Of a stretch of DNA of 64,000 nucleotides, positions 33,671 through 42,375 are shown piece by piece. How positions within the stretch are numbered: position 1 is the stretch's first letter; every line of letters begins with the position of its first letter. The notes under the pieces were generated by a model. That model was not told where the DNA came from, did not search any database, and saw nothing but the letters and a program-made list of their open reading frames with translations. The DNA lies in NCBI RefSeq assembly GCF_014202215.1, contig NZ_JACHGB010000006.1:124001-188000 (forward strand). Direction: 5' to 3'. The position numbers were made by a program, and so were the translations under genes. The stretch comes from Quisquiliibacterium transsilvanicum (GTDB lineage Bacteria; Pseudomonadota; Gammaproteobacteria; Burkholderiales; Burkholderiaceae_E).

Positions 33671-33886
33671 ATGAAGTGGGTCATCGTCGTCGCCTTCATC
33701 CTGATCATCGGCAGCCTCATGTCGGCGATGGTATTCCTGATCCGCGACCGCGGCCGCACGCGCAACGTCGTGCGCGCGCTTGCTCTGCGCGTGGGCTTTT
33801 CCATCGCGCTCTTCCTGCTGATCCTGCTGGGGCATCAGCTCGGCTGGATCGAGGCCGGCGGCGTTCCCGTCGGAAGGCTGCGCTGA
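33671..33886 (+). CDS. Twin-transmembrane protein (DUF2909-like)
   Basis: 71 residues with two hydrophobic helices (WVIVVAFILIIGSLMSAMVF and VGFSIALFLLILLGHQLGW) joined by a basic loop (RDRGRTRNVVRAL). This is the form of the DUF2909 family found beside SURF1 in betaproteobacteria. It is the only plus-strand gene in the cta cluster. Its function is not known; position suggests a link to the oxidase. Confidence 0.75.
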   Translation: MKWVIVVAFILIIGSLMSAMVFLIRDRGRTRNVVRALALRVGFSIALFLLILLGHQLGWIEAGGVPVGRLR

Positions 33887-33902
33887 GCGGCGCCCATACG
33901 CG

Positions 33903-33930
33903 ACAAGGCCGCACCGAAGTGCGGCCTTGT
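33903..33930. terminator. Strong hairpin between DUF2909 and ctaE genes
   Basis: ACAAGGCCGCA and TGCGGCCTTGT form a perfect 11-bp stem with a six-base loop between two convergent genes. Neither side has a T tract, so this may act as a bidirectional terminator or as an RNA-stabilising hairpin. Confidence 0.55.
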
Positions 33931-34014
33931 CTGCGGGAACCTGACCGTCCGCCGCCCGGATCCTGAGGCCGGGCCTGCGCCGCCGGCAACCGGCCAGCGC
34001 CCCCGGACCGGTGC

Positions 34015-34881
34015 TCAGAGCCAGTAGACGACGATGTACAGGCCCAGCCAGACCACGTCGACGAAGTGCCAGTACCAGGCGGCAGCCTCGAAGGCGAAGT
34101 GGTTCTCCGCAGTGAAGTGCCCCCTGGTCATCCGGAACAGCACCACGGCCAGCATGATCGCGCCGACGGTCACGTGGAAGCCGTGGAAGCCGGTGAGCAT
34201 GAAGAAGGTGGAGCCGAAGATCCCGGAGGTCATCTTCAGGTTCAGGTCGCGGTAGGCGTGGATGTACTCGTAGGCCTGGAACCCGAGGAAGATGAAGCCC
34301 AGCAGCACCGTGGCCAGCAGCCAGAACTGCGCCGAGCCGCGGCGGTTCTCCTTCAGCGCATGGTGCGCGATGGTCAGCGTGACGCCCGAGGTCAGCAGCA
34401 GCGCGGTGTTGATCGTGGGGATCGGCCACGGACCCATCGTCTGGAAGGCCTCGATCGTGCCCGCCGGGCCGGCGTTCGGCCAGATCGCGGTGAAGTCCGG
34501 CCACAGGATGGACTTGTGATCGAGGTCGCCGAGCCAGGGCATCGAGATCGAGCGCGCATAGAACAGCGCGCCGAAGAAGGCCGCGAAGAACATCACCTCC
34601 GAGAAGATGAACCAGCCCATGCTCCAGCGGAAGGACCCGTCCACCCGCTGGCTGTACAGGCCGCCCTCGGACTCGCGCGCGACGTCGCCGAACCAGCCGA
34701 CCATCATGTAGATCAGAACGGCCACGAAGCCCGCGAACAGCCAGGGGCCATAGCTTGCCCCATTGAACCAGCTCGCCAGGCCGAAGCCGAAGAGCGCCAG
34801 CGCGATCGCCCCGACTGCCGGCCACTTCGACTGGCCCGGCACGAAGTAGTACGGCGCGCCGTGAGTAGTGGTTCCGCCCAT
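34015..34881 (-). CDS. ctaE: Cytochrome c oxidase subunit III
   Basis: 288 residues with seven hydrophobic helices. Diagnostic segments are RWSMGWFIFSEVMFFAAFF, TSGVTLTIAHHAL, QAYEYIHA, STFFMLTGFHGFHVTVG and AAAWYWHFVDVVWLGLY. Subunit III stabilises the aa3 oxidase. GAGAGGGAA upstream supports the ATG at 34881 rather than a frame start 42 bp earlier. It follows DUF2970 in the cta operon. Confidence 0.96.
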   Translation of the reverse strand: MGGTTTHGAPYYFVPGQSKWPAVGAIALALFGFGLASWFNGASYGPWLFAGFVAVLIYMMVGWFGDVARESEGGLYSQRVDGSFRWSMGWFIFSEVMFFAAFFGALFYARSISMPWLGDLDHKSILWPDFTAIWPNAGPAGTIEAFQTMGPWPIPTINTALLLTSGVTLTIAHHALKENRRGSAQFWLLATVLLGFIFLGFQAYEYIHAYRDLNLKMTSGIFGSTFFMLTGFHGFHVTVGAIMLAVVLFRMTRGHFTAENHFAFEAAAWYWHFVDVVWLGLYIVVYWL

Positions 34882-34919
34882 GGTTGTTGTTCCCTCTCTC
34901 TTGCTTTCTGGTTTCTCGT

Positions 34920-35132
34920 TCAACCGACCACCGCGCGCACCACGAGGACGAGCGTGAGCACGAATGCCAGTGCCAGCCCGATCCCGACGAGGATCACGTG
35001 CACCGGGTTCAGGTTGCCCATGTCGAAATCGTGCGCCCTGCCGCCCCGTACGCCGAAGAACGATGCACCCACCGCCTTCATCGTGTCGAGCAGCCCTGCC
35101 TTGCGCCCGGTCTTGTTCCCGTTTTCCTGCAT
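34920..35132 (-). CDS. DUF2970 small membrane protein
   Basis: 70 residues: a soluble N-terminal half with MKAVGASFFGVRGG and one C-terminal helix (VHVILVGIGLALAFVLTLVLVV). It matches DUF2970, seen between ctaG and ctaE in many betaproteobacteria. Its start shares one base with the ctaG stop, so translation is coupled. A structural or assembly role in the oxidase is inferred only from position. Confidence 0.85.
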   Translation of the reverse strand: MQENGNKTGRKAGLLDTMKAVGASFFGVRGGRAHDFDMGNLNPVHVILVGIGLALAFVLTLVLVVRAVVG

Positions 35133-35719
35133 CAGCCGTCCCGGGGCTTCCCGCCGTCAGCGGCCTGCATGCCGCCGACCTCGAAGAACGTGTAGGACAG
35201 CGTGATCGTTCCGACGTTGCTCGGCAGTTCGGGATCGACCACGAACACCACCGGGAAGCGCCTGGTTTCCTTCGCCCCGAAGGTCTGCTGCTGGAAGCAG
35301 AAGCATTCGACCTTGCGGAAATATGCTGCGGACTGCTGCGGCGCGTAGCTGGGGATCGCCTGGCCGGACATCGTCCGGTCCTGCATGTTGACCAGTTCGT
35401 ACTCGACCGTCACCAGTTCGCCCGGATGCACGGTGACCGAACGGCGCTCTGGCCGGAACTGCCACTGCCCGTGCGAGTTGGAGTCGAACTCCACGACGAT
35501 GCTGCGGGTGGTGTCGACCTGGGTGTTGCGCGCGAAGGCCTCGGCCTCCTTGTCGCGCGGGGTGACCAGGCCGATGCCGGTGACCTCGCAGATCGCCCGG
35601 TAGATGGGGATCATCGCGAAGCCGAAGCCGAACATCAGCAGCGCGATCACCGCGAGCTTCCTGAGCAGCACTCGGTTGGACAGGGGGACTTCCGCCTGCT
35701 GATGACCCGATTCGTTCAC
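35132..35719 (-). CDS. ctaG: Cytochrome c oxidase assembly protein CtaG/COX11
   Basis: 195 residues. One N-terminal transmembrane helix (LAVIALLMFGFGFAMIPIYR) and a periplasmic immunoglobulin-like domain with the copper motif CFCF in KVECFCFQQQTF. It delivers copper to the CuB centre in subunit I. It lies between the 41-aa assembly protein gene and DUF2970. Confidence 0.96.
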   Translation of the reverse strand: MNESGHQQAEVPLSNRVLLRKLAVIALLMFGFGFAMIPIYRAICEVTGIGLVTPRDKEAEAFARNTQVDTTRSIVVEFDSNSHGQWQFRPERRSVTVHPGELVTVEYELVNMQDRTMSGQAIPSYAPQQSAAYFRKVECFCFQQQTFGAKETRRFPVVFVVDPELPSNVGTITLSYTFFEVGGMQAADGGKPRDG

Positions 35720-35756
35720 GACCTGCGCACCCTTCGAGTTGCTTGCGACGGCGCCG

Positions 35757-35882
35757 TCAGGCGCCGAACAGCCAGCGGTTGACGATCACGCCCAGGAAGA
35801 AGACCGCGGCGATCGACAGCAGGATCAGGGCGGTGCGCAGATTGCTGCCGCCGCCCTGTCCGGAGGATGCATGTCGTGCCAT
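35757..35882 (-). CDS. Cytochrome oxidase small assembly protein (41 aa)
   Basis: A 41-residue frame with one hydrophobic helix (LRTALILLSIAAVFFLGVIV) ending NRWLFGA. The position between ctaD and ctaG and the WLFG end match the short protein usually annotated here in Burkholderiales. The ATG at 35882 was chosen because the longer frame overlaps ctaD. Confidence 0.7.
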   Translation of the reverse strand: MARHASSGQGGGSNLRTALILLSIAAVFFLGVIVNRWLFGA

Positions 35883-35914
35883 GGCTTCGCCGCTCCGCCT
35901 GCCGCCGCTTGCGC

Positions 35915-37498
35915 TCAGCGGACCGTCGGGGGGACTTCGAAGGTATGGAAGGGGGCGGGGCTGGGCACCGTCCACTCCAGGCCTTCAGCGCCCTCCCAGG
36001 GCTTGTCGGCCGCCTTCTCGCCACCCTTGATGCACTTGATCACCGCCCACAGGAAGATCAGCTGCGACAGGCCGAAACCGAAGGCGCCAACGGTGATCAG
36101 CGCGTTGAAGTCGGCGAACTGCATCGGGTAGTCGGCGTAGCGGCGCGGCATGCCGGCCAGCCCGAGAAAGTGCATCGGGAAGAAGGTGATGTTGAAGGTG
36201 ATCAGGCTGGCCCAGAAGTGCCACTTGCCCAGGGTCTCGCTGTACATGTGGCCGGTCCACTTGGGCAGCCAGTAGTAGGTGCCCGCGAACAGCGCGAACA
36301 GCGAGCCGGCCACCAGCACATAGTGGAAGTGCGCCACCACGTAGTAGGTGTCGTGCAGCGCGATGTCGAGCGGGGCCACCGCGAGGATGATGCCCGTGAA
36401 GCCGCCCATCGTGAACACGAAGATGAAGCCGATCGCGAACAGCATCGGCGTCTCGAAGGTCATCGAGCCGCGCCACATCGTGGCCAGCCAGTTGAAGATC
36501 TTCACGCCGGTCGGAACCGCGATCAGCATCGTCGCGTACATGAAGAAGAGCTGTCCGGTGGCAGGCATTCCGGTCGTGAACATGTGGTGCGCCCACACGA
36601 TGAACGACAGGATGGCGATCGAGGCCGTGGCGTAGACCATCGAGCTGTAGCCGAACAGCCGCTTGCGCGCGAACGCCGGGATCACTTCGCTGACGATGCC
36701 GAAGGCCGGCAGGATCATGATGTAGACCTCGGGGTGCCCGAAGAACCAGAAGATGTGCTGGTACATCACCGGGTCGCCGCCGCCGGCCGCGTTGAAGAAC
36801 GAGGTGCCGAAGTGACGGTCGGTCAGCACCATGGTGATCGCGCCCGCGAGCACCGGCATCACCGCGATCAGCAGGTAGGCGGTGATCAGCCAGGTCCAGA
36901 CGAACATCGGCATCTTCATCAGCGTCATCCCGGGCGCGCGCATGTTCAGGATGGTGGTGATGATGTTGATCGAGCCCATGATGGAGCTCGCGCCCATGAT
37001 GTGGACCGCGAAGATGGCCAGGTCCATGCCCGGACCCATCTGGGTCGAGAGCGGCGCGTACAACGTCCAGCCGGCGGCGGTGGCGCCGCCCGGAACCAGG
37101 TAGGAGACGATCAGCAGCGTGGCGGCGACCGGCAGCAGCCAGAAGCTGAAGTTGTTCATCCGCGCGAAGGCCATGTCGGAGCAGCCGATCATCAGCGGCA
37201 CCTGCCAGTTCGCGAAGCCCACGAAGGCCGGCATGATCGCGCCGAACACCATGATCAGGCCGTGCATCGTGGTGAGCTGGTTGAAGAACTCCGGCTCGAC
37301 GATCTGCAGTCCCGGCTGGAACAGCTCGCTGCGCAGCAGCAGCGCGTTGACCCCGCCCACCATGAGCATCGCGAACGAGAACCACAGGTACAGCGTACCG
37401 ATGTCCTTGTGGTTGGTCGCGAAGAGCCATCGGCGCCATCCATGCGGATGGTCATGCGCATGGTCGTGACCGCTGTGATGATCCAGCACTGCACTCAT
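35915..37498 (-). CDS. ctaD: Cytochrome c oxidase subunit I
   Basis: 527 residues with twelve hydrophobic helices. [15 protein letters not shown], the heme-ligand segment [10 protein letters not shown], the CuB/Tyr helix [30 protein letters not shown] and [10 protein letters not shown] are all intact. It holds heme a, heme a3 and CuB and reduces oxygen to water while pumping protons. The N-terminus is His-rich ([15 protein letters not shown]). AGGAG lies six bases before the ATG at 37498. Confidence 0.97.
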   Translation of the reverse strand: MSAVLDHHSGHDHAHDHPHGWRRWLFATNHKDIGTLYLWFSFAMLMVGGVNALLLRSELFQPGLQIVEPEFFNQLTTMHGLIMVFGAIMPAFVGFANWQVPLMIGCSDMAFARMNNFSFWLLPVAATLLIVSYLVPGGATAAGWTLYAPLSTQMGPGMDLAIFAVHIMGASSIMGSINIITTILNMRAPGMTLMKMPMFVWTWLITAYLLIAVMPVLAGAITMVLTDRHFGTSFFNAAGGGDPVMYQHIFWFFGHPEVYIMILPAFGIVSEVIPAFARKRLFGYSSMVYATASIAILSFIVWAHHMFTTGMPATGQLFFMYATMLIAVPTGVKIFNWLATMWRGSMTFETPMLFAIGFIFVFTMGGFTGIILAVAPLDIALHDTYYVVAHFHYVLVAGSLFALFAGTYYWLPKWTGHMYSETLGKWHFWASLITFNITFFPMHFLGLAGMPRRYADYPMQFADFNALITVGAFGFGLSQLIFLWAVIKCIKGGEKAADKPWEGAEGLEWTVPSPAPFHTFEVPPTVR

Positions 37499-37553
37499 TT
37501 CCAACTCCTGACTGAATTCCCGAATTCTCTAGGCCGACGCATGCGCTGCGACG

Positions 37554-38738
37554 TCACTTGCCGCGGGCGGCGAGCACTTCCCCGGGCTGGACCACGTTGT
37601 CCTCGGGCTGGTTGCCCCAGGCATTGCGGGTGTAGGTGATGACGGCGGCCAGTTCGGTGTCCGAAAGCTGCTTGAACGAGGACATCGCGGTACCGGCCTT
37701 GCCTTTGAGGACGATGTCGAGCTGGCCGTCCTGCGGGCCGAGGACGATCTGCGAACCCTTGAGGGCCGGGAAGGTCGGGGGCATGCCAGCGCCGGTGGGC
37801 TGGTGGCAGGACGCGCAGTTGGACGCGTAGACCTTCTCGCCGCGCGCCGCCAGGGCGGCGGGTTCCCACTCCTTGTTCGGATCCTCCTGGGCGGCGAGGA
37901 TCTCCTTCTTCTTCTGCTCGACCCAGGCGCGGTAGTCGTCCTCGGACTTGACCTCGACGACGATCGGCATGAAGGCATGCTCCTTGCCACACAGCTCGGC
38001 GCAGGCGCCGCGGTAGATACCGGGCTGCTCGGCCTTGAACCAGGTGTCGCGAACGAAGCCGGGGATGGCGTCCTGCTTGACGCCCAGCGCCGGCACGTAC
38101 CACGAGTGGATCACGTCGTTGGCCGTGATGACCACGCGGACCTTCTTGCCGACCGGCACCACCAGCGGGTTGTCGACTTCGAGCAGGTAGGTCTCGTTCT
38201 TCTCGCGCTTTTCCTTCGCGCCCGGGAAGTTCTTGTCGTCGATGGAATCGCGCGGCGTCGACAGCGCGGAGAGGAAGGCGATGCCCTCTCCCTCGCCCCT
38301 CAGATAGTCGTAGCCCCACTTCCACTGGTAGCCGGTGGCCTTGACGGTGATGTCGGCGTTGGAGGTGTCCTTCTGCTCGACCACCATGCGGGTGGCGGGC
38401 AGCGCCATTCCGATGACGATGATGAAGGGAACGATGGTCCAGGCGATCTCGACCGCAGTGCTCTCATGGAACTCCGCGGACTTGTGCCCCTTCGACTTCC
38501 GATGCTTCCAGATCGAATAGAACATGACCCCGAAGACGGCGACGAAGATCGCCGCGCAGATCCACATCAGGAAGCCGTGGATCCAGATCTGGTCGGCAGC
38601 GATGCGGGTGGCGGGCTCGGTGAGGGTCCACTGGTTGTTGCGGGGACCGCCGGGCATGTCGGGGGTGGCAAGGGCCATGGCGGCCGGTGCCGAGAGCGCG
38701 GTTGCGACCACCCAATGCTGGATTTTCTTGCTGATCAT
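37554..38738 (-). CDS. ctaC: Cytochrome c oxidase subunit II with fused cytochrome c domain
   Basis: 394 residues. A signal peptide is followed by two transmembrane helices (about 52-75 and 95-115), the cupredoxin domain with CuA ligands His211, Cys246, Cys250, His254 and Met257 (CAELCGKEHAFMP), and a C-terminal cytochrome c domain with CASCH at 308-312. The fusion is of the caa3 type, so electrons may enter through the attached heme c. It is the first core subunit gene of the operon; DUF2244 precedes it by 35 bp. Confidence 0.96.
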   Translation of the reverse strand: MISKKIQHWVVATALSAPAAMALATPDMPGGPRNNQWTLTEPATRIAADQIWIHGFLMWICAAIFVAVFGVMFYSIWKHRKSKGHKSAEFHESTAVEIAWTIVPFIIVIGMALPATRMVVEQKDTSNADITVKATGYQWKWGYDYLRGEGEGIAFLSALSTPRDSIDDKNFPGAKEKREKNETYLLEVDNPLVVPVGKKVRVVITANDVIHSWYVPALGVKQDAIPGFVRDTWFKAEQPGIYRGACAELCGKEHAFMPIVVEVKSEDDYRAWVEQKKKEILAAQEDPNKEWEPAALAARGEKVYASNCASCHQPTGAGMPPTFPALKGSQIVLGPQDGQLDIVLKGKAGTAMSSFKQLSDTELAAVITYTRNAWGNQPEDNVVQPGEVLAARGK

Positions 38739-38773
38739 GCTCTCACCAAACTGTCGTTGATCTTCTGATTCCG

Positions 38774-39250
38774 TCACGCCCGCCTTTCGGCGAGCGAAGC
38801 GCGCAACTCGCGCACCAGGCCTTCCCTGCTCTCCTCGGGCAAGAAGCTCCCGATCGCTACCTTCGTGCGGCCTGCCACCAGGCGGATGACCCCGCGGCGA
38901 CCGCCCTCGTATTCGAATCGGGCCCACTCGGCCCCCACCTCCTGCCGCGCCAGCCGCCCGCCGGAACAGTGTTCGACGACGATGCGACCCGGAGCGACCA
39001 CCACTCGCTCGTAGTCGCCGGCGTGCCTGCCATAGGCCACGAACGCCACCGAAAGCGCCAGCAACTCCACCGCGGTGAACGGAAGCACCAGCCAGGCGCC
39101 CTGCACCGCGAACAGGCCTGCCAGCGCCACCGACAGCACCGCCAGCGTTCCGAACCACCACCCCAGCTGCCGGGGCGTCAGCGCGCAGTTGCGGCTGATC
39201 AGCCACTCCTGGGACGAAAGCTCGGCAAGCTGGGAGCGCCGATACGGCAT
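38774..39250 (-). CDS. DUF2244 membrane protein
   Basis: 158 residues. Two adjacent hydrophobic segments (about 35-75: WFGTLAVLSVALAGLFAV and LPFTAVELLALSVAFVAYG) followed by a soluble domain (YERVVVAPGRIVVEH, ARFEYEGGRRGVIRLV, VAIGSFLPEESREGL). This is the DUF2244 pattern, often found directly upstream of ctaC. It is the first gene after the promoter at about 39.33 kb. Function unknown; probably an accessory of the oxidase operon. Confidence 0.78.
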   Translation of the reverse strand: MPYRRSQLAELSSQEWLISRNCALTPRQLGWWFGTLAVLSVALAGLFAVQGAWLVLPFTAVELLALSVAFVAYGRHAGDYERVVVAPGRIVVEHCSGGRLARQEVGAEWARFEYEGGRRGVIRLVAGRTKVAIGSFLPEESREGLVRELRASLAERRA

Positions 39251-39323
39251 GAAACTCTCTGCTGAGGAGCCGCGACGCGACGGCAAACCCTTGACGCAGC
39301 TGCTTGACATTCTGCAGGCGGCG

Positions 39324-39352
39324 ATTATACGGACCGCCCCCGGTGGAACCAA
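39324..39352 (-). promoter_or_regulatory. Sigma-70 promoter of the DUF2244-cta operon
   Basis: On the minus strand, TTGGTT (39352-39347) and a perfect TATAAT (39329-39324) are 17 bp apart, about 75 bp before the DUF2244 start. On the plus strand TTGACA (39304) and TATACG (39326) with 16 bp between them form a second, opposed promoter-like pair overlapping the same -10. Confidence 0.7.
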
Positions 39353-39453
39353 ATCGGACCGGCCGGGAAGTGCGGATTCGAGACGTTCGGGGCCCCACCG
39401 CCGTAAGGCGCCGCGCGCCGCGCGGACTCCCCGGGGCTGTTGCATGGCGGCGA

Positions 39454-40377
39454 TCACCTGCTGCCCGCCGCGCCCGGCCCACGACGCGGCACGAAGCTGA
39501 CGGGCGAGTAGCCATCGGCGCGCCGCTTCTGCGGCGGACACCAGGCGTGCCCGTAGACCAGTTCGAAGCTGACCGCGATCCTGCCGTCCGCGCCACGCAG
39601 GGACTCGATCGCCGCGCGCCAGCGATCGCGATCGCGCCGAGGCCGAAGGCCCGCACTGCGGGTTCGCAGGGCGTTGCCGCCCAGCGCGCTCAGCTCGGAC
39701 AGCAGCGCGTCGGCGTCGGTCCAGGTGATGGTGAGGCGCTCGCTGTCCATCACCGGATCGGCGAAGCCGGCGACCCCCAGGGCATCGCCGATGTCATGCA
39801 TGTCCGGGAAGGCAGGCAGCGCCGCGCCGAGCGCGCGCAGCTCCTTGAGGGTGTCCACGCCAAAGGCCGAGAACATCAGCAGCCCCTCCGGACGGATCAC
39901 GCGATGCCACTGCGCCACCACCGCGACCGGATCTGCGAACCAGTGCCAGGCGAGATTGGACCAGAGCAGGTCGACGCTGTTGGGCGCCAGCGGCAGCGCC
40001 GCCGCGTCGGCGGCGAAGAAGGCGGGCGCCCGCCCCTCGGTGTCCACGCCGGCGCCGAACCAGCGCCGAAGCCGTCCGGCAAGTCCGCTGCGGGCGGTCG
40101 AGCCGTGCAGCCGCGCGGCCTGCGCGGCCAATGGCGCCGCCAGGTCGGCACCGAACACGCTGGCGGCCGGATAGCGGCGCTGCAGCGCGGCCGCCCCCTG
40201 GCCCAGTCCGGTGCCCACGTCCAGCACGACGGCCGGCGACAGCCGGATCACCTCGAGGCGTTCGAGCATGCGCCGCTCGACCTCCCTGAGCAGGAAATCG
40301 GCGCGCGCCAGGCGGGCGGTGCGGCGCCCGAACTGCAGGCGCACCGCCCGCGGATCTAGGTCTGAGGGAGCTGGCAT
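39454..40377 (-). CDS. SAM-dependent methyltransferase, BioC-like
   Basis: 307 residues. VVLDVGTGLGQGAAALQRRYP is the SAM-binding motif I; later VDLLWSNLAWHWFADP and VIRPEGLLMFSAFG match class I methyltransferases of the BioC type, which methylate malonyl-ACP to start biotin synthesis. The opening RLQFGRRTARLARADFLLREVERRMLE also resembles the BioC start in pieces. No other bio gene is adjacent, so a different substrate is possible. The ATG is about 10 bp from a TATACT box, hinting at a very short leader. It is divergent from comF. Confidence 0.75.
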   Translation of the reverse strand: MPAPSDLDPRAVRLQFGRRTARLARADFLLREVERRMLERLEVIRLSPAVVLDVGTGLGQGAAALQRRYPAASVFGADLAAPLAAQAARLHGSTARSGLAGRLRRWFGAGVDTEGRAPAFFAADAAALPLAPNSVDLLWSNLAWHWFADPVAVVAQWHRVIRPEGLLMFSAFGVDTLKELRALGAALPAFPDMHDIGDALGVAGFADPVMDSERLTITWTDADALLSELSALGGNALRTRSAGLRPRRDRDRWRAAIESLRGADGRIAVSFELVYGHAWCPPQKRRADGYSPVSFVPRRGPGAAGSR

Positions 40378-40385
40378 CGCGGCCC

Positions 40386-40393
40386 AGTATACG
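40386..40393. promoter_or_regulatory. Overlapping divergent -10-like boxes between bioC-like gene and comF
   Basis: AGTATACG reads TATACT on the minus strand (40391-40386) and TATACG on the plus strand (40388-40393). The two starts are 38 bp apart. No clear -35 elements were found. Confidence 0.35.
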
Positions 40394-40415
40394 GGCCGGC
40401 GTGAGACGATTCCGC

Positions 40416-41195
40416 ATGGACCGCCGCCACTTCGCCCGCCTCGCATCGAGCACCTGGCGCAGCTTTGCCGACCGCTGGCTGCCGCGCGGCTGCGCATTGT
40501 GCGACGCCACCCTCGGCAGCAACGAAGACGGACTGTGCTCGCCCTGCGTCGACGCGCTGCCCGGTCGCAGTACGCCGCGCTGCCCGCGCTGCGGCCTGGC
40601 GCCGCGGGGCGCAATCCCGGGCGCAATCCCGGGCGCAATCAGCGATGCAGCCGCGGGCCAGACCGGCGCGCCGCAATGCGCAGCCTGCCGCCACGCCCCG
40701 CCGCCCTTCGAGCTCACCCTGGTGCTGGCCGACTACGCGGCCCCGATCGACCGTCTGGTTCATGCGCTCAAGTTTGGCGGCGAGCTCGCGCTTGCCGGCG
40801 CGCTGGGCGCACGCATGGCGCCGCTGCTCGAGGCTTCCGGCTGGCCCGCGGACGCCCTGGTGCCGGTGCCGCTCGGTGCCGAGCGCATCGCCACGCGGGG
40901 GTTCAACCAGTCGATGGCCATCGCGCAGGGCATCGGGCGCCGCCTCGGCCTGCCGGTGCGCGGCGGGCTGCTCGCACGGACCCGCGAAACGCCGGCACAA
41001 TCCACGCTTGCGCTCGCCGAGCGCCGCGGCAACCTCACCGACGCCTTCCGTGCCTCGCCCGCCGCCGCCGGCCTGCGCCTGGTCCTGGTTGACGACGTGA
41101 TGACCAGCGGCTCCACGCTGGAGGCCGCGGCGGCCGCGCTCGGGACGGCCGCCGCCGGCCCGCTCGCGGCGCTGGTCGCCGCCCGAACCCCCTGA
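40416..41195 (+). CDS. comF: ComF-family phosphoribosyltransferase-like protein
   Basis: 259 residues. The N-terminus has a zinc-ribbon-like set of cysteines (CALC, LCSPC, CPRCG, CAAC) and the rest a phosphoribosyltransferase fold: ALKFGGELALAGALG, LVPVPLGAERIATRGFNQS, RTRETPAQSTLAL and the PRPP loop LVLVDDVMTSGST. ComF is needed for natural transformation in several bacteria. An alternative GTG start lies 15 bp upstream. A 12-bp repeat in the Cys-rich region adds AIPG units. The stop lies at the edge of an 8-bp tandem repeat. Confidence 0.87.
   Translation: MDRRHFARLASSTWRSFADRWLPRGCALCDATLGSNEDGLCSPCVDALPGRSTPRCPRCGLAPRGAIPGAIPGAISDAAAGQTGAPQCAACRHAPPPFELTLVLADYAAPIDRLVHALKFGGELALAGALGARMAPLLEASGWPADALVPVPLGAERIATRGFNQSMAIAQGIGRRLGLPVRGGLLARTRETPAQSTLALAERRGNLTDAFRASPAAAGLRLVLVDDVMTSGSTLEAAAAALGTAAAGPLAALVAARTP
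40609..40640 (+). repeat. 12-bp in-frame tandem repeat in comF
   Basis: GCGCAATCCCGG occurs twice fully and once in part, encoding GAIPGAIPGAI between the Cys-rich segments. Confidence 0.9.
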
Positions 41196-41239
41196 ACCGC
41201 TGAACCGCTGAACCGCTGAACCGCTGAACCCCTGAACCC
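41192..41239 (+). repeat. 8-bp tandem repeat after comF
   Basis: Four perfect copies of CTGAACCG and two of CTGAACCC. The first copy contains the comF stop codon. The looser echoes TGAACTCCCGAGCGCCCGAG follow. It fills most of the gap to trmL. Confidence 0.95.
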
Positions 41240-41285
41240 CCAAGCGCCCTGAACTCCCGAGCGCCCGAGAACGGCTCCCGCACCG

Positions 41286-41750
41286 ATGTTCCACGTCGCC
41301 CTGGTCCACCCCGAAATCCCCCCGAACACTGGCAACGTGATCCGGCTCTGCGCCAACACCGGCGCGCAGCTGCACCTGATCGAGCCGCTCGGCTTTCCGA
41401 TGGACCACGCGAAGATGCGCCGCGCCGGCCTCGACTACCGCGAGTTCGCCGACGTCCGGGTGCATCCGGACTGGGCGGCCTTCGCCGCGGCCGCCGCGCC
41501 GGCCCGGATGTTCGCCCTCGCCGCGCGCGCCGGCCTGCGCCCGTCCGACCTGCGGCTGCTGCCCGGCGACTGCTTCGTGTTCGGCGCCGAGAGCTCGGGC
41601 CTGCCGCAAGCGCTGCTGGCGACCTTCCCCGAAGAGCGCCGCCTGCGCCTGCCGATGCGGCCGGGCAACCGCAGCCTGAACCTCTCGAACGCGGTCGCGG
41701 TGACGGTCTATGAAGCCTGGCGCCAGAATGGTTTCGACGGGGCGGACTGA
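41286..41750 (+). CDS. trmL: tRNA (cytidine(34)-2'-O)-methyltransferase
   Basis: 154 residues, the size of minimal SPOUT enzymes. [51 protein letters not shown] and [20 protein letters not shown] are TrmL-specific knot motifs. It methylates the wobble ribose of tRNA-Leu. The repeat tract separates it from comF; it is convergent with the LOG gene. Confidence 0.94.
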   Translation: MFHVALVHPEIPPNTGNVIRLCANTGAQLHLIEPLGFPMDHAKMRRAGLDYREFADVRVHPDWAAFAAAAAPARMFALAARAGLRPSDLRLLPGDCFVFGAESSGLPQALLATFPEERRLRLPMRPGNRSLNLSNAVAVTVYEAWRQNGFDGAD

Positions 41751-41802
41751 CGCCCCGCGCGGCGCAGCATCAGCCCGAAGCGGCCTCGGCCCGCGCACAG
41801 CC

Positions 41803-42374
<572 letters not shown>

Positions 42375-42375
<1 letters not shown>

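Noticed and set aside
33903-33930. Attachment site or riboswitch
   Set aside because: It is a single perfect hairpin between two convergent genes with no integrase nearby; terminator-like function is the simpler reading.
35867-37639. Long open frame antisense to ctaD rich in H, D, R and Q
   Set aside because: Same shadow effect; ctaD on the other strand is complete and highly conserved.
39454-40377. Firm assignment as bioC
   Set aside because: Motifs fit BioC-like methyltransferases but no biotin gene is adjacent, so only a BioC-like call was given.
41192-41239. Possible iteron array or replication origin
   Set aside because: The units are 8 bp, start exactly at a stop codon, and no replication gene or DnaA box cluster is near.
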